Part shown: piece after piece, positions 49,915-62,326 of the stretch
Layout: every line of letters starts with the position of its first letter
How positions within the stretch are numbered: position 1 is the stretch's first letter
Assembly (NCBI GenBank): GCA_900239685.1
Contig: OENT01000142.1
Coordinates: 1-64,000 of the forward strand
DNA: 64,000 nucleotides
From: Rotaria macrura
Lineage: Eukaryota > Rotifera > Eurotatoria > Philodinida > Philodinidae
Reading direction: 5' to 3'
The notes under the pieces: generated by a model
What the model was told of the DNA's origin: nothing
The model's database searches: none
What the model saw: the letters and a program-made list of their open reading frames with translations, nothing else
Program-made: the position numbers and the translations under genes

Positions 49915-51788
49915 ATGCGTATATTTATTCGACATCTATTATTTTTCATTCGTTCACGGCGACGAATTTCTTTCGGATTTACTATTAGTACTCTTCTAAG
50001 CATAGCTTCAATTTTATTTCTTATTAACCATAATCGGCAAAGGAAAAATTTAGTCAACGATGGAGTTCAAATTCAACATATTCATTATAAAGTATCGGAT
50101 AATGTGACTACATCAATTCAGCAGACTACATCTACGACAAGGTAAAAGAAAATCTAGATTTCCTCGTTTGTTAATATATGACTCATTTTGTGACGAAGTA
50201 ACTTACTGAAATTGACATTTGCAAAAATAAGTACTTAACTTCAACACGTCATCCAAGTTCACTAGACCAGATGTAACAAAAAAGCTTCGTCATTGTTTTA
50301 GAAAAGGTGGAAGGTCAGTAGATGAGCATGGTCGATCGTTAAAAACACAATTCCTAGTACTTGATTGGACAGGATTTTTTGGTTCGGCAGCAACCGAGGG
50401 TGAGATTATTGAATGTTCATCATCGAATACGACGTTTACGTGGACACGTCAACAAAATCGAATCGATGAAGTTGATTTCATTGTTTCACATGATGGTCAA
50501 GCTGGTGTTGGTATTCCATTTGAACTTTTACATCTCAACAACGATCAACAACAATATACAATGGCATTTGTTATTGAAAGTGAAGTACATTCGTCAACCG
50601 GTGATGCTTGGGCAAAATTTAATTTCAAAATGACATACAATCTTGATGATAGTTATCCTGAGCCGGCCACATATTTTGATATGAATACATATGTGATTGA
50701 CTTACTAACACCACCAAGTGTATCCTTTGAAAATAAAGAACAGCAAGCAGATGTTGTATGGATTATTTCAAATTGTCAAGTAAGATATTTTTATTTCAAG
50801 ATTGATTTCTCAAAATTATAGGAGCAAGATTCGTGTTATTACACGAAAAATCTTATTGTAATCAATCAAGATTCATTCTAAGTTTGAGGCAGCTATGCTT
50901 ATACGCTGATTTCTGTGGATTAAATTGTAGATCTGAAAAACAAACTTGCAGGTCTGGTTTTTAGAATACTTTCTTGTTTTTATTCTGGATTCTTTCTTCA
51001 ATATTAACCTTTGCGTTCAACGTCAAAAACAAGTAGAGGAAGATGTGGTGAGGGAAAACTTGAGACGCTATTATTGTTGTTTAACATCAATTTCTACGAT
51101 CGTCAAGATTGTTTCTTGTAACTTTTAGGCTCACAATGCTCGAGAAGGTTTTGTCGCACTCTTGATGAAAGAAATGAAAATCGATTCCTACGGATCATGC
51201 TTAAATAATCGCCAAGGTTATGGAACGCGTATGCTTGATAATGTTCATGCATACGGAAAATATAAATTCGTAATAGCTATCGAAAATTCAAATTGTGTCG
51301 ATTATGTTACTGAAAAATTAGTTAAAGCGGTAGCATCAGGATCCATACCGATCGTTGCTGGTTTTATGGGTCGTCCAGATTATCAACGATATTTGCCTGA
51401 ACATTCATTCATAAATATATTCAATTATTCATCGATAAAAAGTCTTGCTTATGATTTAAAACGAATAGCAAATAATAAAACCTTATATGAATCGTATTTA
51501 TGGTATAAAAGTCATGGTAAAAATATTTCTACATTGACTAAATTACCGTTGAGTGAAAAACTAAAACATTTGGGAGATGTTATTGGTTCAAATGCAACGA
51601 TGATCATCGATGGTATTGGAGGAAAGGAGAAAAGTGAAAATAAAATTTGTAAACTTATTCGATTTGTTCGTCAAACACCTTGGCAAGATATAGCTGCACA
51701 TAAGAAAACATCAAGAGCTGATTCGGGTACTTCTTGTTTACCAAGCAATTATATTACAAAACATTTTAGCCAAACACATACTGTGTAG
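49915..51788 (+). CDS. Alpha-1,3-fucosyltransferase family (GT10), type II Golgi membrane protein
   Basis: Three exons, 49915-50141, 50302-50779 and 51129-51788, give 454 aa. A short basic cytoplasmic tail (RSRRR) is followed by one membrane anchor at about residues 20-38, the type II layout of Golgi glycosyltransferases. The GT10 donor-binding signature is clear at about 279-311: KYKFVIAIENSNC, DYVTEKL and ASGSIPIV. Upstream, ADVVWIISNCQ and KIDSYGSCLNN match the usual SNC and DxYGxC positions. It should transfer fucose from GDP-fucose to GlcNAc of glycans in the Golgi; whether it makes Lewis-type or core alpha-1,3 structures cannot be told. Intron 2 (349 bp) contains another open stretch that could hide an alternative exon. 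Confidence 0.92.
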
Positions 51789-51985
51789 AACATTATATTG
51801 TGATAGTATTAAAATATTATGCGCTTGTTAATTATGTGAAACTCTAGCCTTGCCGCCATTTCCTGTTTTTATCATATTAATTTTTGTTTGATTTTTCGAG
51901 ACATTGTTTTAATTTTTAATTTTTTGTAGTCTAACGCTCTGAAAATAGAATTTAATTTTTGGAGAAATATGTTAAAATTTCGATG

Positions 51986-51991
51986 AATAAA
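51986..51991 (+). terminator. Polyadenylation signal of the fucosyltransferase gene
   Basis: AATAAA about 200 bp past the stop codon, the first such hexamer on that side. Confidence 0.4.
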
Positions 51992-53341
51992 CCTTGTTAT
52001 TAGTTCACCACTGACAAGTTATACAGATGAATGAAAAACGTCACTTAGTCAAAAGTGATTTGTCAAGTAAAATTAATCTGTTTTACAATCGTAGTGAATT
52101 TCGGAATGAATGATTAAAAAGAATACGTGAGGATTTCTGTACATAATATCATAGAGCTACTTTGAATCAAGTTTGACAAAACTGAAAAAGGTTTCTTTTT
52201 TTTGCCCAAGTTCTTCTTGTTCATCAAGTCGCTAATTGGTCATTGAAATTGATTAGTATTTTCTATCGACTAAATTAGTATTGCACATGCAATCTTTGGC
52301 CTCTTGAAACAATAAAATACTGATACCAAAGAAAGAAGAAGTAGATTAAAAACTATTACTCTCTGTCAACATCACAAACATAGACGAACGTTTAGAAAAA
52401 TCGAAATTCTTCACAATTTGTGACTCTCTTTAACCATTTGAACTAAACAGTGAGCAACAGCATCTCATTTCCAAGGAAATGCAACTTTGTTGTTCCAATG
52501 AAGGAAAACAAAGATCCAGTTTGTGATTTATTTCTAATTATACGATTTCATAAAATTAGTATATAGAGAAAAACGTAGACTCTGAGAAGAATCATTCTAC
52601 TACAAGTACCAGTTCATGCCAAATGTAAAAGTCATGTTTTTCGCCTTGTTACAATTTTCATACTCTTTTGCAAATGATTAACTTAAAATCTGATTAATTT
52701 AACAGTGCACCACAGATTTCGAACAGAAATATTTTGCAACATGACACACTCAAGTTCATCATCTTCATACCTATTTGACATTTAACATAGAGATAACGCT
52801 GATCATCCCTGTGCAACATCTTTGCGATTGATAATAATTTAAATATGACTTTTTCATTTCTTCTGTACCCTAGATTCCGATTCTGTTTTCTGCGTATATT
52901 TCAAAAAAAAAGGAATTATCGTTACAGCATAAAAATCTTATTACTGAATTCTTTACAACTATTTGCATCCAGAAAATTTGTTATTGTTGTTGTTTCAGTG
53001 GTAAGCCTCTTCTTTGCTAAGTAGACAAAAATAACGTTATCTAAAACTTAAGCCATAACGTACGAATATAAAATTTGAATACGAAGGCAATCAATATCAC
53101 GTCGTTCTATAAAAGTATCAGAATACGCGAGCATCGGTATACTTTACTATTAACTTAAGCCAAAACATGCACGCGAGTTGAAGTGCTTGAAATCTGAGAT
53201 AAGGTGGATTAGACATATATCTAGTCATAGCGAAAAGAATAATTGCTATTGAAAGAAAATTTCTTATTGCAATCAGTACTTTGATACTGTCAATTGTTCT
53301 ATACAGACTTAATTAGTAAATCAGATTCGATATAAATCAAA

Positions 53342-53365
53342 ATATATATATATATATATATATAT
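53342..53365. repeat. (AT)12 microsatellite
   Basis: A perfect dinucleotide run. Confidence 0.95.
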
Positions 53366-53802
53366 GTGATTTTCGTGGAAAAATAGCATAAAACTAAGTG
53401 TCTTACTCGATATCTATAATAACATAGTCCATATATCTGCAGCACATTGAACTTTTATTCCATTATTATCTTTCGTTCATTTAGGATTGCATAATGGTTA
53501 GGCTTGTATTGACTTATGACACAACGAATGAACTGAATAGGAGACGGCTTATTTCAACGTGAACAATCTAGGCAAATATCTACGATTGAATGGCATGAAG
53601 AATGCAGTGATATTGAAAATCATGATGGCACCATTTGATTACATCCCATGGAGTGAAAAGATTCTTTTGAAAGATATTCCGAAATTGAAATCGGCTACTG
53701 ACGTGAAATAATAGAGAAATGAAATCAGTATAGTGAGCCACTCATAAAGAACGTTCTGGGATAATGAATTTATATTTTCGAGACGCTCCTATTCAAATTT
53801 GC

Positions 53803-55386
53803 TTATTTCTGTTCTATCTTCTTCCGTACTAGGTCCGTTATGACAAATTCTGGAGAGACTCTGAAGGTTTCAATTTATGCTATAGATGAATATTGTACAG
53901 CTTTCAATTTATCTGGAATATCAAAATGATTTACTTCTAATGGAGATTGAGAAACACTTTCATCATGAAACTATTATCAGCATCTAAATAAATACCAGGA
54001 TCACGTTGTAATTGACTAACTATGAAATAGCAAATTTCGATATTACAAGCCATGCTATCATTGATTGACGTATCAATGTATGATAGAAACAGTAAGACGC
54101 TGCTTCACCTAGAAGAATATTGTTAACAAAGGATCACTCCCTTATAGTAAAAGTACAAAAGCAATTCTAGATCTTACTCGCATCTAGAAGTTTATTTCGA
54201 TTATATCATAAACTATGTTCTGTAAGTATGACGTTGAACTGTATTGTTCAGTCTAAAAATTGACATTAGCAAAGGGAAATCCAAGATTGGTCAATATCTT
54301 CAGGAAGTCTCTAGCAAATAAGTGTTTTCTCCTTTCACATAACTGTATTAAAAGACGTGATAAATAAATATACATTTACTAAAATGTAATCTTTGGAAAC
54401 GTTTTGGTTTATTTTCATTACTGCATGCATAGGCTTTCTGTTAAACAGAAAATAGTAAAACTATATACAAAAGAACATTTGAATACCCATCGTATTTGAA
54501 ATTATGACAGATTTCATGGTAGATATTCGTCGACTATTTCAACATCGTATCCATATTTGACAAATTCACTCTGGAATCTAGTATCTAAAAGGAGATGAGA
54601 TCGAACATTCGCTGAAGATTTGTGCAAGAGAAAGGAGATCATCTTTTGAATTTTCTGTGTCTTCAGAAATGCCTAGCATTTATTGTAATCTTCGAGCGGG
54701 TTTTAAAACTCATGCACTCACGGTGTCCATGCATCCCTGATAGATTGCTCCTAAGTAGTTCAGTATTCGAATCATTGCAATGCTAGGCCACAAAAATGTG
54801 ATAAGCCAAAAGATAAATTGACAATTCAAATAGATGTATTTTTATTAGTAACAACGTTGTTTAGATTTTTTTTATACCTGGTCTTATGTCTCTAAATTAT
54901 TCATCTTCGATCTTTGAATATGGGAATCATTCATGTGGTTCTCTTAGTTTGACTTCATCTTCTGTCACTCATCTCACATTAGGTGCTTGAACGAAATCTA
55001 CATGGTAAAAAATATGTGAGTAATTACGATCTTTGGAAAACGTTTATATAAACAACTATGCCAAAACACTTCCTGATTATAACTAATCTTGATTTGTTTT
55101 TCGTCCCATGTCTTCATCTTCTTCTGACTGGATTCTTAGGAAAAGTCATAAATTGACGAAGCAATCGATGCATTGGAACAATACAAAAGTCATGTATGAT
55201 CTTTGATTTCATGTCTCACGTACCTTCCACAACGTAAGATAGTTGAATCAAACTTTTCTTGCATAATAGATGACTGACCTCGAAAGTTACCGTCTGTGAA
55301 GGAGGGATTTAAATTTTCAAACGGCACAAACTTGAAGATGCCTCTTGAAATCTTTTGTTTTTTGATAAAATAAGAAGGAATACCAT
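53803..55386 (-). pseudogene. Decayed multi-exon gene of unknown family
   Basis: Coding-like blocks follow one another on the minus strand. From the 5' side: GIPSYFIKKQKISRGIFKF and FRGQSSIMQEKFDSTIL (55224-55386, acceptor and gtacgt donor intact); IQSEEDEDMGRK (about 55084-55134); DFVQAPNV with VTEDEVKLREPHE and KIEDE (about 54890-55000); IAMIRILNYLGAIYQGCMD (about 54725-54790); EFVKYGYDVEIVDEYLP ending near 54514; and further down LQRDPGIYLDAD, DESVSQSPLEVNHFDIPDK and FRVSPEFVITDLVRK (53803-54030). Several blocks are interrupted by in-frame stops or frame changes, while splice-like borders persist. This looks like a host gene that has lost function. I do not recognise the family. It could also be two neighbouring relics. 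Confidence 0.55.
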
Positions 55387-57140
55387 CTAGAATGAAAGAC
55401 AAATAAATCAACAGTTAATCGAATAAATGAATTTTCTGTTAATAAACTAATGGATTTTTCTTTGCAATAATAACTAAAAATACTCATAGAATAATTTGAA
55501 TATTTGATTGTTGACTTTGACCCTTGCTATCCATACCCACACCCTTCTCTCATCACTGTTGACCTCCCCCCCCCGCATATCATCTGTACCATTACCATTT
55601 CTAATGCTCAAGCGGTTATCAAGTTGTCGAGTTTGATTTTGAACACGAAAATTAAGTTTATAAATGTTCTTTTACTTCAAACGTAACACAAAATGTGAAT
55701 TCTTAGAAATTTGTTGTCAAAAAACATATACTGTTATGTGTACATCTGTAGAAGAAAACAATATTTCACCATTGCCGTCGATGATGACAGTTTCTTGTTT
55801 GTAGAATATACCCTAGATCTGATTCTCCTACCACACAAACCGTATAATGGATTTTCGATAAAATCAAGAATATATTAGTTTTTGTTCTTCCATTTAATTT
55901 CAGTCAAGATCAATCGTATCTATTTGATTGAAACTGTTAGTCACAATTGGTATTCTTAGATCGAACAAAATACATGAAAATATATTTGAACATTTTCTTT
56001 TCTTTGAATAGCAAATTATTCGATCGACTTAAACATCATTCATGAATTTCATACCTTCAAGAACAGACAAAAGATAACTCTATTTTTCACATTTTAATCA
56101 TTATTTAACTTTGTTGTGCAATCTAGAATAACTTTTTTGTCCAGAAGAAAAGTCAATATAAGTTTTATTCATACTCTTTAGCAGTTGTCACGAAAAATAG
56201 TAATCTGACAGACATATATACCACGAAATTTAAGTGGTATGCCAGTGCAGTATCGACAGTTTACTGTCTACTGTTATACAGTAATGTTTGCAGCGTTTGA
56301 TTTCATTTAGAAATACTATCAAGGAGTTTCGTCCACTGAAATTCGAATATGATGATAAGAATTTTTAACATAACTCGCGAAACAATCAGCTCAAAACAGA
56401 CTCTTTACTTATCAAATAATTCAACCCCATCTATCAATAAAAATAAATATGATCATATAATAATTTGACATATTAGAATGAATAATTCGAACTATTTGCT
56501 TAGTTCAAATAAACGACTAGTAAACATCGATATTATCGTCAAAGAAGTCAAAATTGACCTTATTTGATCGATTTTCAAAGATTTTCAAAACATTCTTCCA
56601 CCTTGATTACAATACGTCACAAATAGATGAGCTGACCTATACAATACTATTTGTAACAACATAGGTTTTTTTCGATCCGATTGGCATAATTAATCAGATG
56701 CATCGCATTATTCTATGTCGTTTTGCTTATTATTATATTCATACTATCAACTGATATTATATGTTTCATACCCAATACAGAAAATAAAAATTATCAACGT
56801 AGCCTTTATTTCCTAGAATGACACTATTGAGTATATATATATCTGTTATAGTTTCATAGTGAACTATTTGAGGGGTATCCACAATAAAAACAAACAATGA
56901 GTGATGAAATGTAAGATTGCAGTATATGCGAAAATGATGTTAACTAGTTTAACGAATAGTTTTTTTTCGGAATCAACAAACTGTCACATCGAACGACATA
57001 GATATATATTCATTTTTTCACCAAATGAATTCCATAAAAAAGAGGTTAAGTGATAAAAAAGTTTTTCAGACAAGGGTGTGTCAAATAGAAATAACAATCA
57101 ACGAAAGATATATTGCACACACAGATCTATATTTAACGAT
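55387..57140. other. Intergenic region
   Basis: No supported gene. It contains a run of nine C near 55566-55574. Upstream exons of the decayed gene may lie here but were not recognised. Confidence 0.5.
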
Positions 57141-58567
57141 TTACAATGGATCGTGTGAGCCATGATTGAATGTTCGAGGTCGAGGAAGACCTCGATGGCC
57201 AACCATAAAACGAGCTGATTTTGATTGAGGTTGCGTTTTATTAAAATTCAATGTTGGTTGCGGTGCAGATTCCTTGATATTAAAAGCAAGAAACAATGTA
57301 AGCATAAAGAAAGCGATTCAATCGAATCACAAAATGGATCGTACCGGTGTAAGACGATGATCATTGGATGTAGATAGAGGAGCATCGCTCACATTTCCCG
57401 ATTGACGTAATGTTAAAAATTTTGCTGATTGTGCTAAGAGTGATCGACGAAGTCGTTTATTTTCCTCAACTTGACGTGATAATTCAATAGCTAATTCTTG
57501 TCGTTCACGTTCTGCTACGATCTAAAATTAAAATAATAAAGTAAAATTTGATAGAACGATTACCAAACCCGTTCATTGCCCAAGCTTGGTTCTAATCCAG
57601 TGGTAGCTCTCATAGATCGTAGTAATAAAATACTTTCTGTCTTCAATCGATTTAATTCCGATCGAAGACGGTCATTTTCAAGTAATAGTTGCTGGAAAAT
57701 TATAGATAGAAGGAATGAAAATAACAATCATAATTATAATTATCAAAATCATGATGTAATACCTCATTCGCTTTCATAACATCTTCTATAGATATATAAT
57801 TTGGTACTTTTATGTCCGAAAAAGGCGGTGCATCTTTACGAAGAACTTGTTCAAGATGTGCTTTATACGATCGAAGGAGACTAGCTTCGTCCGAAAGATT
57901 CGTTGGTTGTGACGATGGTGATTGTAATGAACCATTGTGAAAACTCTTGCTTCGACTGACAGGTACAAGAGGTAGTGGGCGTGAAAAAGGTCCATCATGC
58001 GTAGGAACTATCTGCATTTCATCATTCGATGACTTTCGATTATTAGACGACACTGGAATACGAGGAGGGCTCAATACTCGAGCTGATGTGGGCTGTGGCG
58101 GTGATAATTTCTTGCTCGAACTTGTACGACTCTGTTCATGTTCGTTTGGTGGCGCTACAAAAGCTTGATTGACTTGTCCTTTAAGTGACGCCATTTCACG
58201 TTCAAGGGATTCAAGACGATCATGATCTAAACATTTCATATAGATAGATACATCGATATAGATATGCATAATCATGGACTAAGACAAAAGCAACAAGCAG
58301 TTTTATAAGTATATATACATACACTGTCGCTGTGTACCCGTATAGTCATTGAATAGTGATGCTATCTCAGTGCGAACGGCCACAGGTGATCCTCCATCAC
58401 TTCCTCCTCCATGAGCACCTGTTTCTTGTGCTGGCTCTCGATTTGAACGTACTTGCTGCATGTTTATAGTTTCAGTGATTTCAATGTGCACCTAAACAAG
58501 CATCATTCATTTCTTTTCTTTTTTCATTTTCTTTTACTTATACCATAGCAATGCCTCTGTACAACAT
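57141..58567 (-). CDS. Coiled-coil protein of unknown family
   Basis: Six exons from 58567 down: 58544-58567, 58323-58491, 57763-58226, 57569-57691, 57345-57521, 57141-57272. They give 362 aa with consistent phases. It starts MLYRGIAM. The middle (residues about 85-180) is Ser/Pro-rich and probably disordered. A conserved-looking helical part follows at about 195-300: YKAHLEQVLRKD, NEQLLLENDRLRSELNRLK, ATTGLEPSLGNER and ERERQELAIELSRQVEENKR, with clear heptad spacing. The C-terminus is basic (GHRGLPRPRTFN). There is no membrane segment or catalytic motif. It may be a cytoskeletal or centrosomal scaffold, but that is a guess from the coiled coil. Exon 1 codes only eight residues; its ATG is followed at once by a gtataa donor. 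Confidence 0.8.
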
Positions 58568-58771
58568 GGAAGTCGCTATCGAACAGCACGACAATGAAGT
58601 TTATGTGAATTCTTTTTCCATACAACAATTGAAAGGACAATCATTGAATTGAAACGTGATAAATAATGAAAGTTATTTTTTTTTGTTGTTTTCTATGACA
58701 ATTAATTCTTTGTATTAAATATTTTTCATACAAAACCAATTTTAGAGCACGAAAAACAACAGAATCATCGA

Positions 58772-58777
58772 TTTATT
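58772..58777 (-). terminator. Polyadenylation signal of the claudin-like gene
   Basis: Minus-strand AATAAA about 75 bp beyond the stop of the four-TM protein. Confidence 0.45.
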
Positions 58778-58851
58778 ACGTTCCCTAGAAAATATGTTTT
58801 ATCGTCACTGACGAAAAAAACACGAAAGAAAAATAAAATTTGATTCTTTCA

Positions 58852-59403
58852 TTAATCATAAAATTGAAAATGTAATCGACCACTCGCAAAAGCAATTAAG
58901 CCCATGGAGAGTATCGTTAATAAATGTCCAGTTTCGACAAGATTAGCACTATAACTATTGTATGTAGTTACACGGGAACCTTCGGCAAGAGCTGCAAGCA
59001 TAAATAGAGTGGCGAGAAAAAGTACTGTAGGTGCTAGAAAAGCTAGTACACCAACCAATTGAATACAATTCATGGACAAAATAATTATCATTCCAAGACC
59101 AAGTAGGCAAAGAGCAACAACTAAAAGTCCTGCTGCATGCTGTGTACCATTACCCAGTACAGTGTTGCGGGGCATATCAATGCAAGTTGCTGATTGATTC
59201 AGTATATTTCCTGAACAATGAGTAAAAAAATTAAAATAGATTGTGTTACCAGATGAATCTTGATTGAAGTACCATGAATACGTAGCCGTACCAACGATTG
59301 ATAGAATTAAAGCAATTACTGTAACAATGCCAGTCGTTAACACAACTATTCGACTTAGAGGGTCCATGACCAATGGTAGTGCTTTGCTAGATAATGATTC
59401 CAT
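58852..59403 (-). CDS. Four-transmembrane protein, claudin/PMP22-like
   Basis: An intronless 183-aa frame starting at the ATG at 59403. Four hydrophobic segments are seen: IVVLTTGIVTVIALILSIVG, LLVVALCLLGLGMIIIL, LAFLAPTVLFLATLFML and LLTILSMGLIAFA. The first extracellular loop contains a Trp (TYSWYF) and two cysteines (THCSG and SATCID), as in the claudin/PMP22/EMP superfamily, though the full W-GLW-C-C signature is not preserved. Length and topology fit that superfamily, which includes junction and membrane-organising proteins. A clarin or another tetraspan-type family is the alternative. It lies upstream of the coiled-coil gene on the same strand, with 284 bp between them. Confidence 0.75.
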   Translation of the reverse strand: MESLSSKALPLVMDPLSRIVVLTTGIVTVIALILSIVGTATYSWYFNQDSSGNTIYFNFFTHCSGNILNQSATCIDMPRNTVLGNGTQHAAGLLVVALCLLGLGMIIILSMNCIQLVGVLAFLAPTVLFLATLFMLAALAEGSRVTTYNSYSANLVETGHLLTILSMGLIAFASGRLHFQFYD

Positions 59404-61642
59404 TTATTGAACTAGGATCAAAAAAGCAAAAACAAAATAGAACATCACAAATCAGTTATTAATCATAATTCAACTTTGAAAATTTTTCCTTCACAAAATT
59501 CGATAGAGAAAGTTTTGTTTCTGAATATGTTTAACCTTATCCTTTTATCACGCGAAACAAAAAGAAAATTTCATTATAGTTGAAAACTATATCATCCATG
59601 AAAGTTATTTAGAGAATGTTTCTCATGATTCGAAACAATGGTAATAATAATACTGATAATTAGCTTGAAACTTTGAAAGATTGTTTTCAAGTATTAGTAA
59701 AAATAAGTTTTACTTGCTGTAGTAATACTATCGTTTGTTCTTAAAACCGATTGAGATTTTTGTAAACTATGCAAATATATTGTTTTTAAAGTAAGAAAAA
59801 AAATTCTATGAAGAAAAGATGAAGAAGAAGAAAGCAACAAAACTTGTTAATGTTTGAATAAGCAGTATGAGTGACAGAAAAAGAAATAGAATCAAGATTG
59901 GCAATGAAGGTGAACGACAACTTATTCTTTCTGCCACTAGCTTTCTTTTTTCTTTTGCCGTTGTTCATTGTACTTCTTCCAGGTTTTGATTGATAGTTGT
60001 AACTTAAAGCATTTGAACCAGTTTTATGAATCTCTAACGATAACATATCGAATCTACCAATAAAGAAAAACGATGATCAACTCAATTGAATAATAATTTC
60101 ATTAAATAATCAGAATGAATTTATGGTGAAACATTTCAGCTGAAAGAAACATTCTGTAGGATATTGGAAAATTATGCCATGGAATAATTCCGACTTATTT
60201 TATCCTTGAACATGTCAGAAAGAAACGATTGATCATATGAAAATTCATATCGATTAGCAAACAATCATCATATTCTTAAAATCACGAGATTATGATAGGC
60301 TTAGAATATAATTTTGGATGTGGTTTGGAACAGAGTGACCCGACTTAACTGATGTTTTGTCGTGTTTTGCTATGTGTGTATGTTTTTCTTTGCGTTGCTC
60401 TGTTTCTCTATTTCAAGTACTTATCCTTTTCGAACACTATCCGCTAGAGGTCACGATAAGCATAATAAATCTTACGAATTCCTCATTTTAAAATATTTAT
60501 TTCTTGTGACGAACATGCCGTTGAAATGTTATAAATTACACACTCGACTTTCGTTGTCATATATATGTCTGTGGAAAATTCCGTTCTGGTTTAAGAAAAC
60601 GATACAAAAGAAAATATAGCAATTAGATATAACTACAAAGTCATTTAATTAATATATCTTTATTGGCAATCTCGAAAATACGGATAGAGATTGTCAAAGT
60701 TATATTCTTTGTTCTGATTAATGAGACGAAAATTTTCATAGATTTCATTTAATAAGTTTCAGACGCTTTTACTAGATTCAAATTTTCGTTGTGTCTTCGA
60801 TCGCTTGCTTATCATCGCTAGATTAGTTCCTCATCCTTTTTTTTTTACATCCACTACCATAAATAGTCTTCAATGGATGTAGATAACTAAGTCACATAAG
60901 ACTGGAGCAGACCCATAGTGTACGATTGCTGAAGATTTCATGGGCAAGCATTGGCTCGTATGTGGTTCTGCGTGTAGGAAATTGACAGAGCTAAAGAGTG
61001 CATCGAGTTTTTTAATTGTTGCTTCATATTATGTTAATAGTAGAAAAATGGAAATTATAGTATATTTTTTTATTGAAACGATTTATTTAATTATAACTAC
61101 AAATATTTAGCTATACAAGAAAGCTAGTAAATTGCTTTAAGTTTTTTTGAACTGCAGAGCCAAATTTTGAAAGAGTTTGAATCTATGCCAATTCGTTATA
61201 CGACTTCCAGAATGATACATGTTTTCAGAAATACGATTAAATTGTTAGACGAACATTCTTCAATTTTATTATTTCGATACGACTAATAAGTGTTTAGTGG
61301 CGTTATGAATCTTTTATTATTTTCTTATTGTATTAAATCAGATCATTCCATACAATATGTCTTGTATTGATAACAGGAATTAATAGCCAAATGTGTTATA
61401 ATGCATTATTTTTCGTTGCTGAAGAAGAATTTCGTTTTATTTTATTAAGGAAAAAAACAAAGGTTATTGAATTTGCAAAAAAACGAAATAATCTCAGAGA
61501 ACATAATGACAAAACAACATAAACGCATGCATATGTAAAATACAATAAGTAATGATCAGCAGACGAAATTTTTCTGAATATTCATCGCTTGTGTATATTC
61601 ATCATGAGAAAAAATAAATTTCAAGAATAAAAAGGAATAAAT
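59404..61642. other. 2.2-kb intergenic region
   Basis: No supported gene. A short plus-strand frame from the ATG at 60352 has a hydrophobic start (MFCRVLLCVYVFLCVALFLYF) but stops soon after, with no convincing continuation. A low-complexity minus-strand frame at 59.8-60.0 kb is probably chance. Confidence 0.5.
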
Positions 61643-62326
61643 TCATTTGTTTAAATATGCGAATAAACGAATGAACGTAAAGAGTAAGAATGAAATAGCA
61701 TTGGATCGTATTTGACCGGCACCTAAGCAAAATAAAGATTTTAAGAATGTTAAAACGATTCAAAACACCGATTACCATTTATGCATCGTGTAATTTTGCG
61801 CCCGAACGAATCTAATACTTGTTCTTGTCTTTTACCGGATCGACATCGACATTGGGAAGTGAAACAGTCACCAAGGTCGCCACAATCCTCATTACGCTCG
61901 CATCTACCATTGACAGCTCGTGCTAGCAACATAAACTTTCATTATATATGATAGATTTTTTTCTGACTTTCGAATAACATACCACAGATACGATCACCTG
62001 AAGTTCTGTAGTAGCCTGATTGACAAACGCATTTATTCTCATCGAGTTTGCATGTAGCAAAATTACTGAATTGAGTGCATGTCTGTTGACTATATAGGCA
62101 ATAACCATCGAAATTATATTTAACTAAAACGAATAAAATGTCTTTTGAATTTTGATTAAACAAGCGTTGCGTATACCGCATGTTGAACCATCATCAAAGT
62201 GATCGGTAGTACACTGAAAACGTTTACAACCAGGATCACAGAAAAGTCGGCTATCAGTCGGTACTGCTGTAGTCCATACTGTAGTATTACATGTTTCATG
62301 AAGTATCGATGGTGTGTCAATGAGTA
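61643..62326 (-). CDS. Cysteine-rich EB/EGF-like protein, probably GPI-anchored (5' exon missing)
   Basis: Four consecutive exons from 62326 down, all joined at phase 1: 62177-62326, 61983-62123, 61776-61922 and 61643-61722, giving about 172 residues. Cysteines are dense and evenly spaced: DPGCKRFQC, STCG, GYCLYSQQTC, ATCKLDENKCVCQSGYY, DRICG, GRCERNEDCGD and FTSQCRCRSGK. The pattern resembles EB-module or EGF-like extracellular repeats. The last exon ends in a small-residue region and a hydrophobic tail (SFLLFTFIRLFAYLNK), as expected for a GPI-attachment signal. A first exon with signal peptide, ending in phase 1, must lie upstream on the minus strand but was not found. All-phase-1 introns are typical of shuffled extracellular modules. 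Confidence 0.75.

Larger units (their letters stand above)
51789..53802. other. Intergenic region
   Basis: Fucosyltransferase 3' flank followed by AT-rich sequence. No gene was supported; an (AT)n tract is listed separately. Confidence 0.5.

Noticed and set aside
50946-51128. Open stretch in fucosyltransferase intron 2 as an additional exon
   Set aside because: The flanking exons already join in phase and restore the conserved SNC-to-YGSC spacing of GT10 enzymes; inclusion would disrupt it.
55560-55580. C-rich run as a telomere-like or G-quadruplex feature
   Set aside because: A single nine-base homopolymer, not a repeat array; more likely simple sequence.
59786-60046. 86-codon minus-strand frame upstream of the claudin-like gene
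   Set aside because: Low-complexity Lys/Ser and Phe/Leu runs coming from A- and T-rich tracts; no support as a gene.
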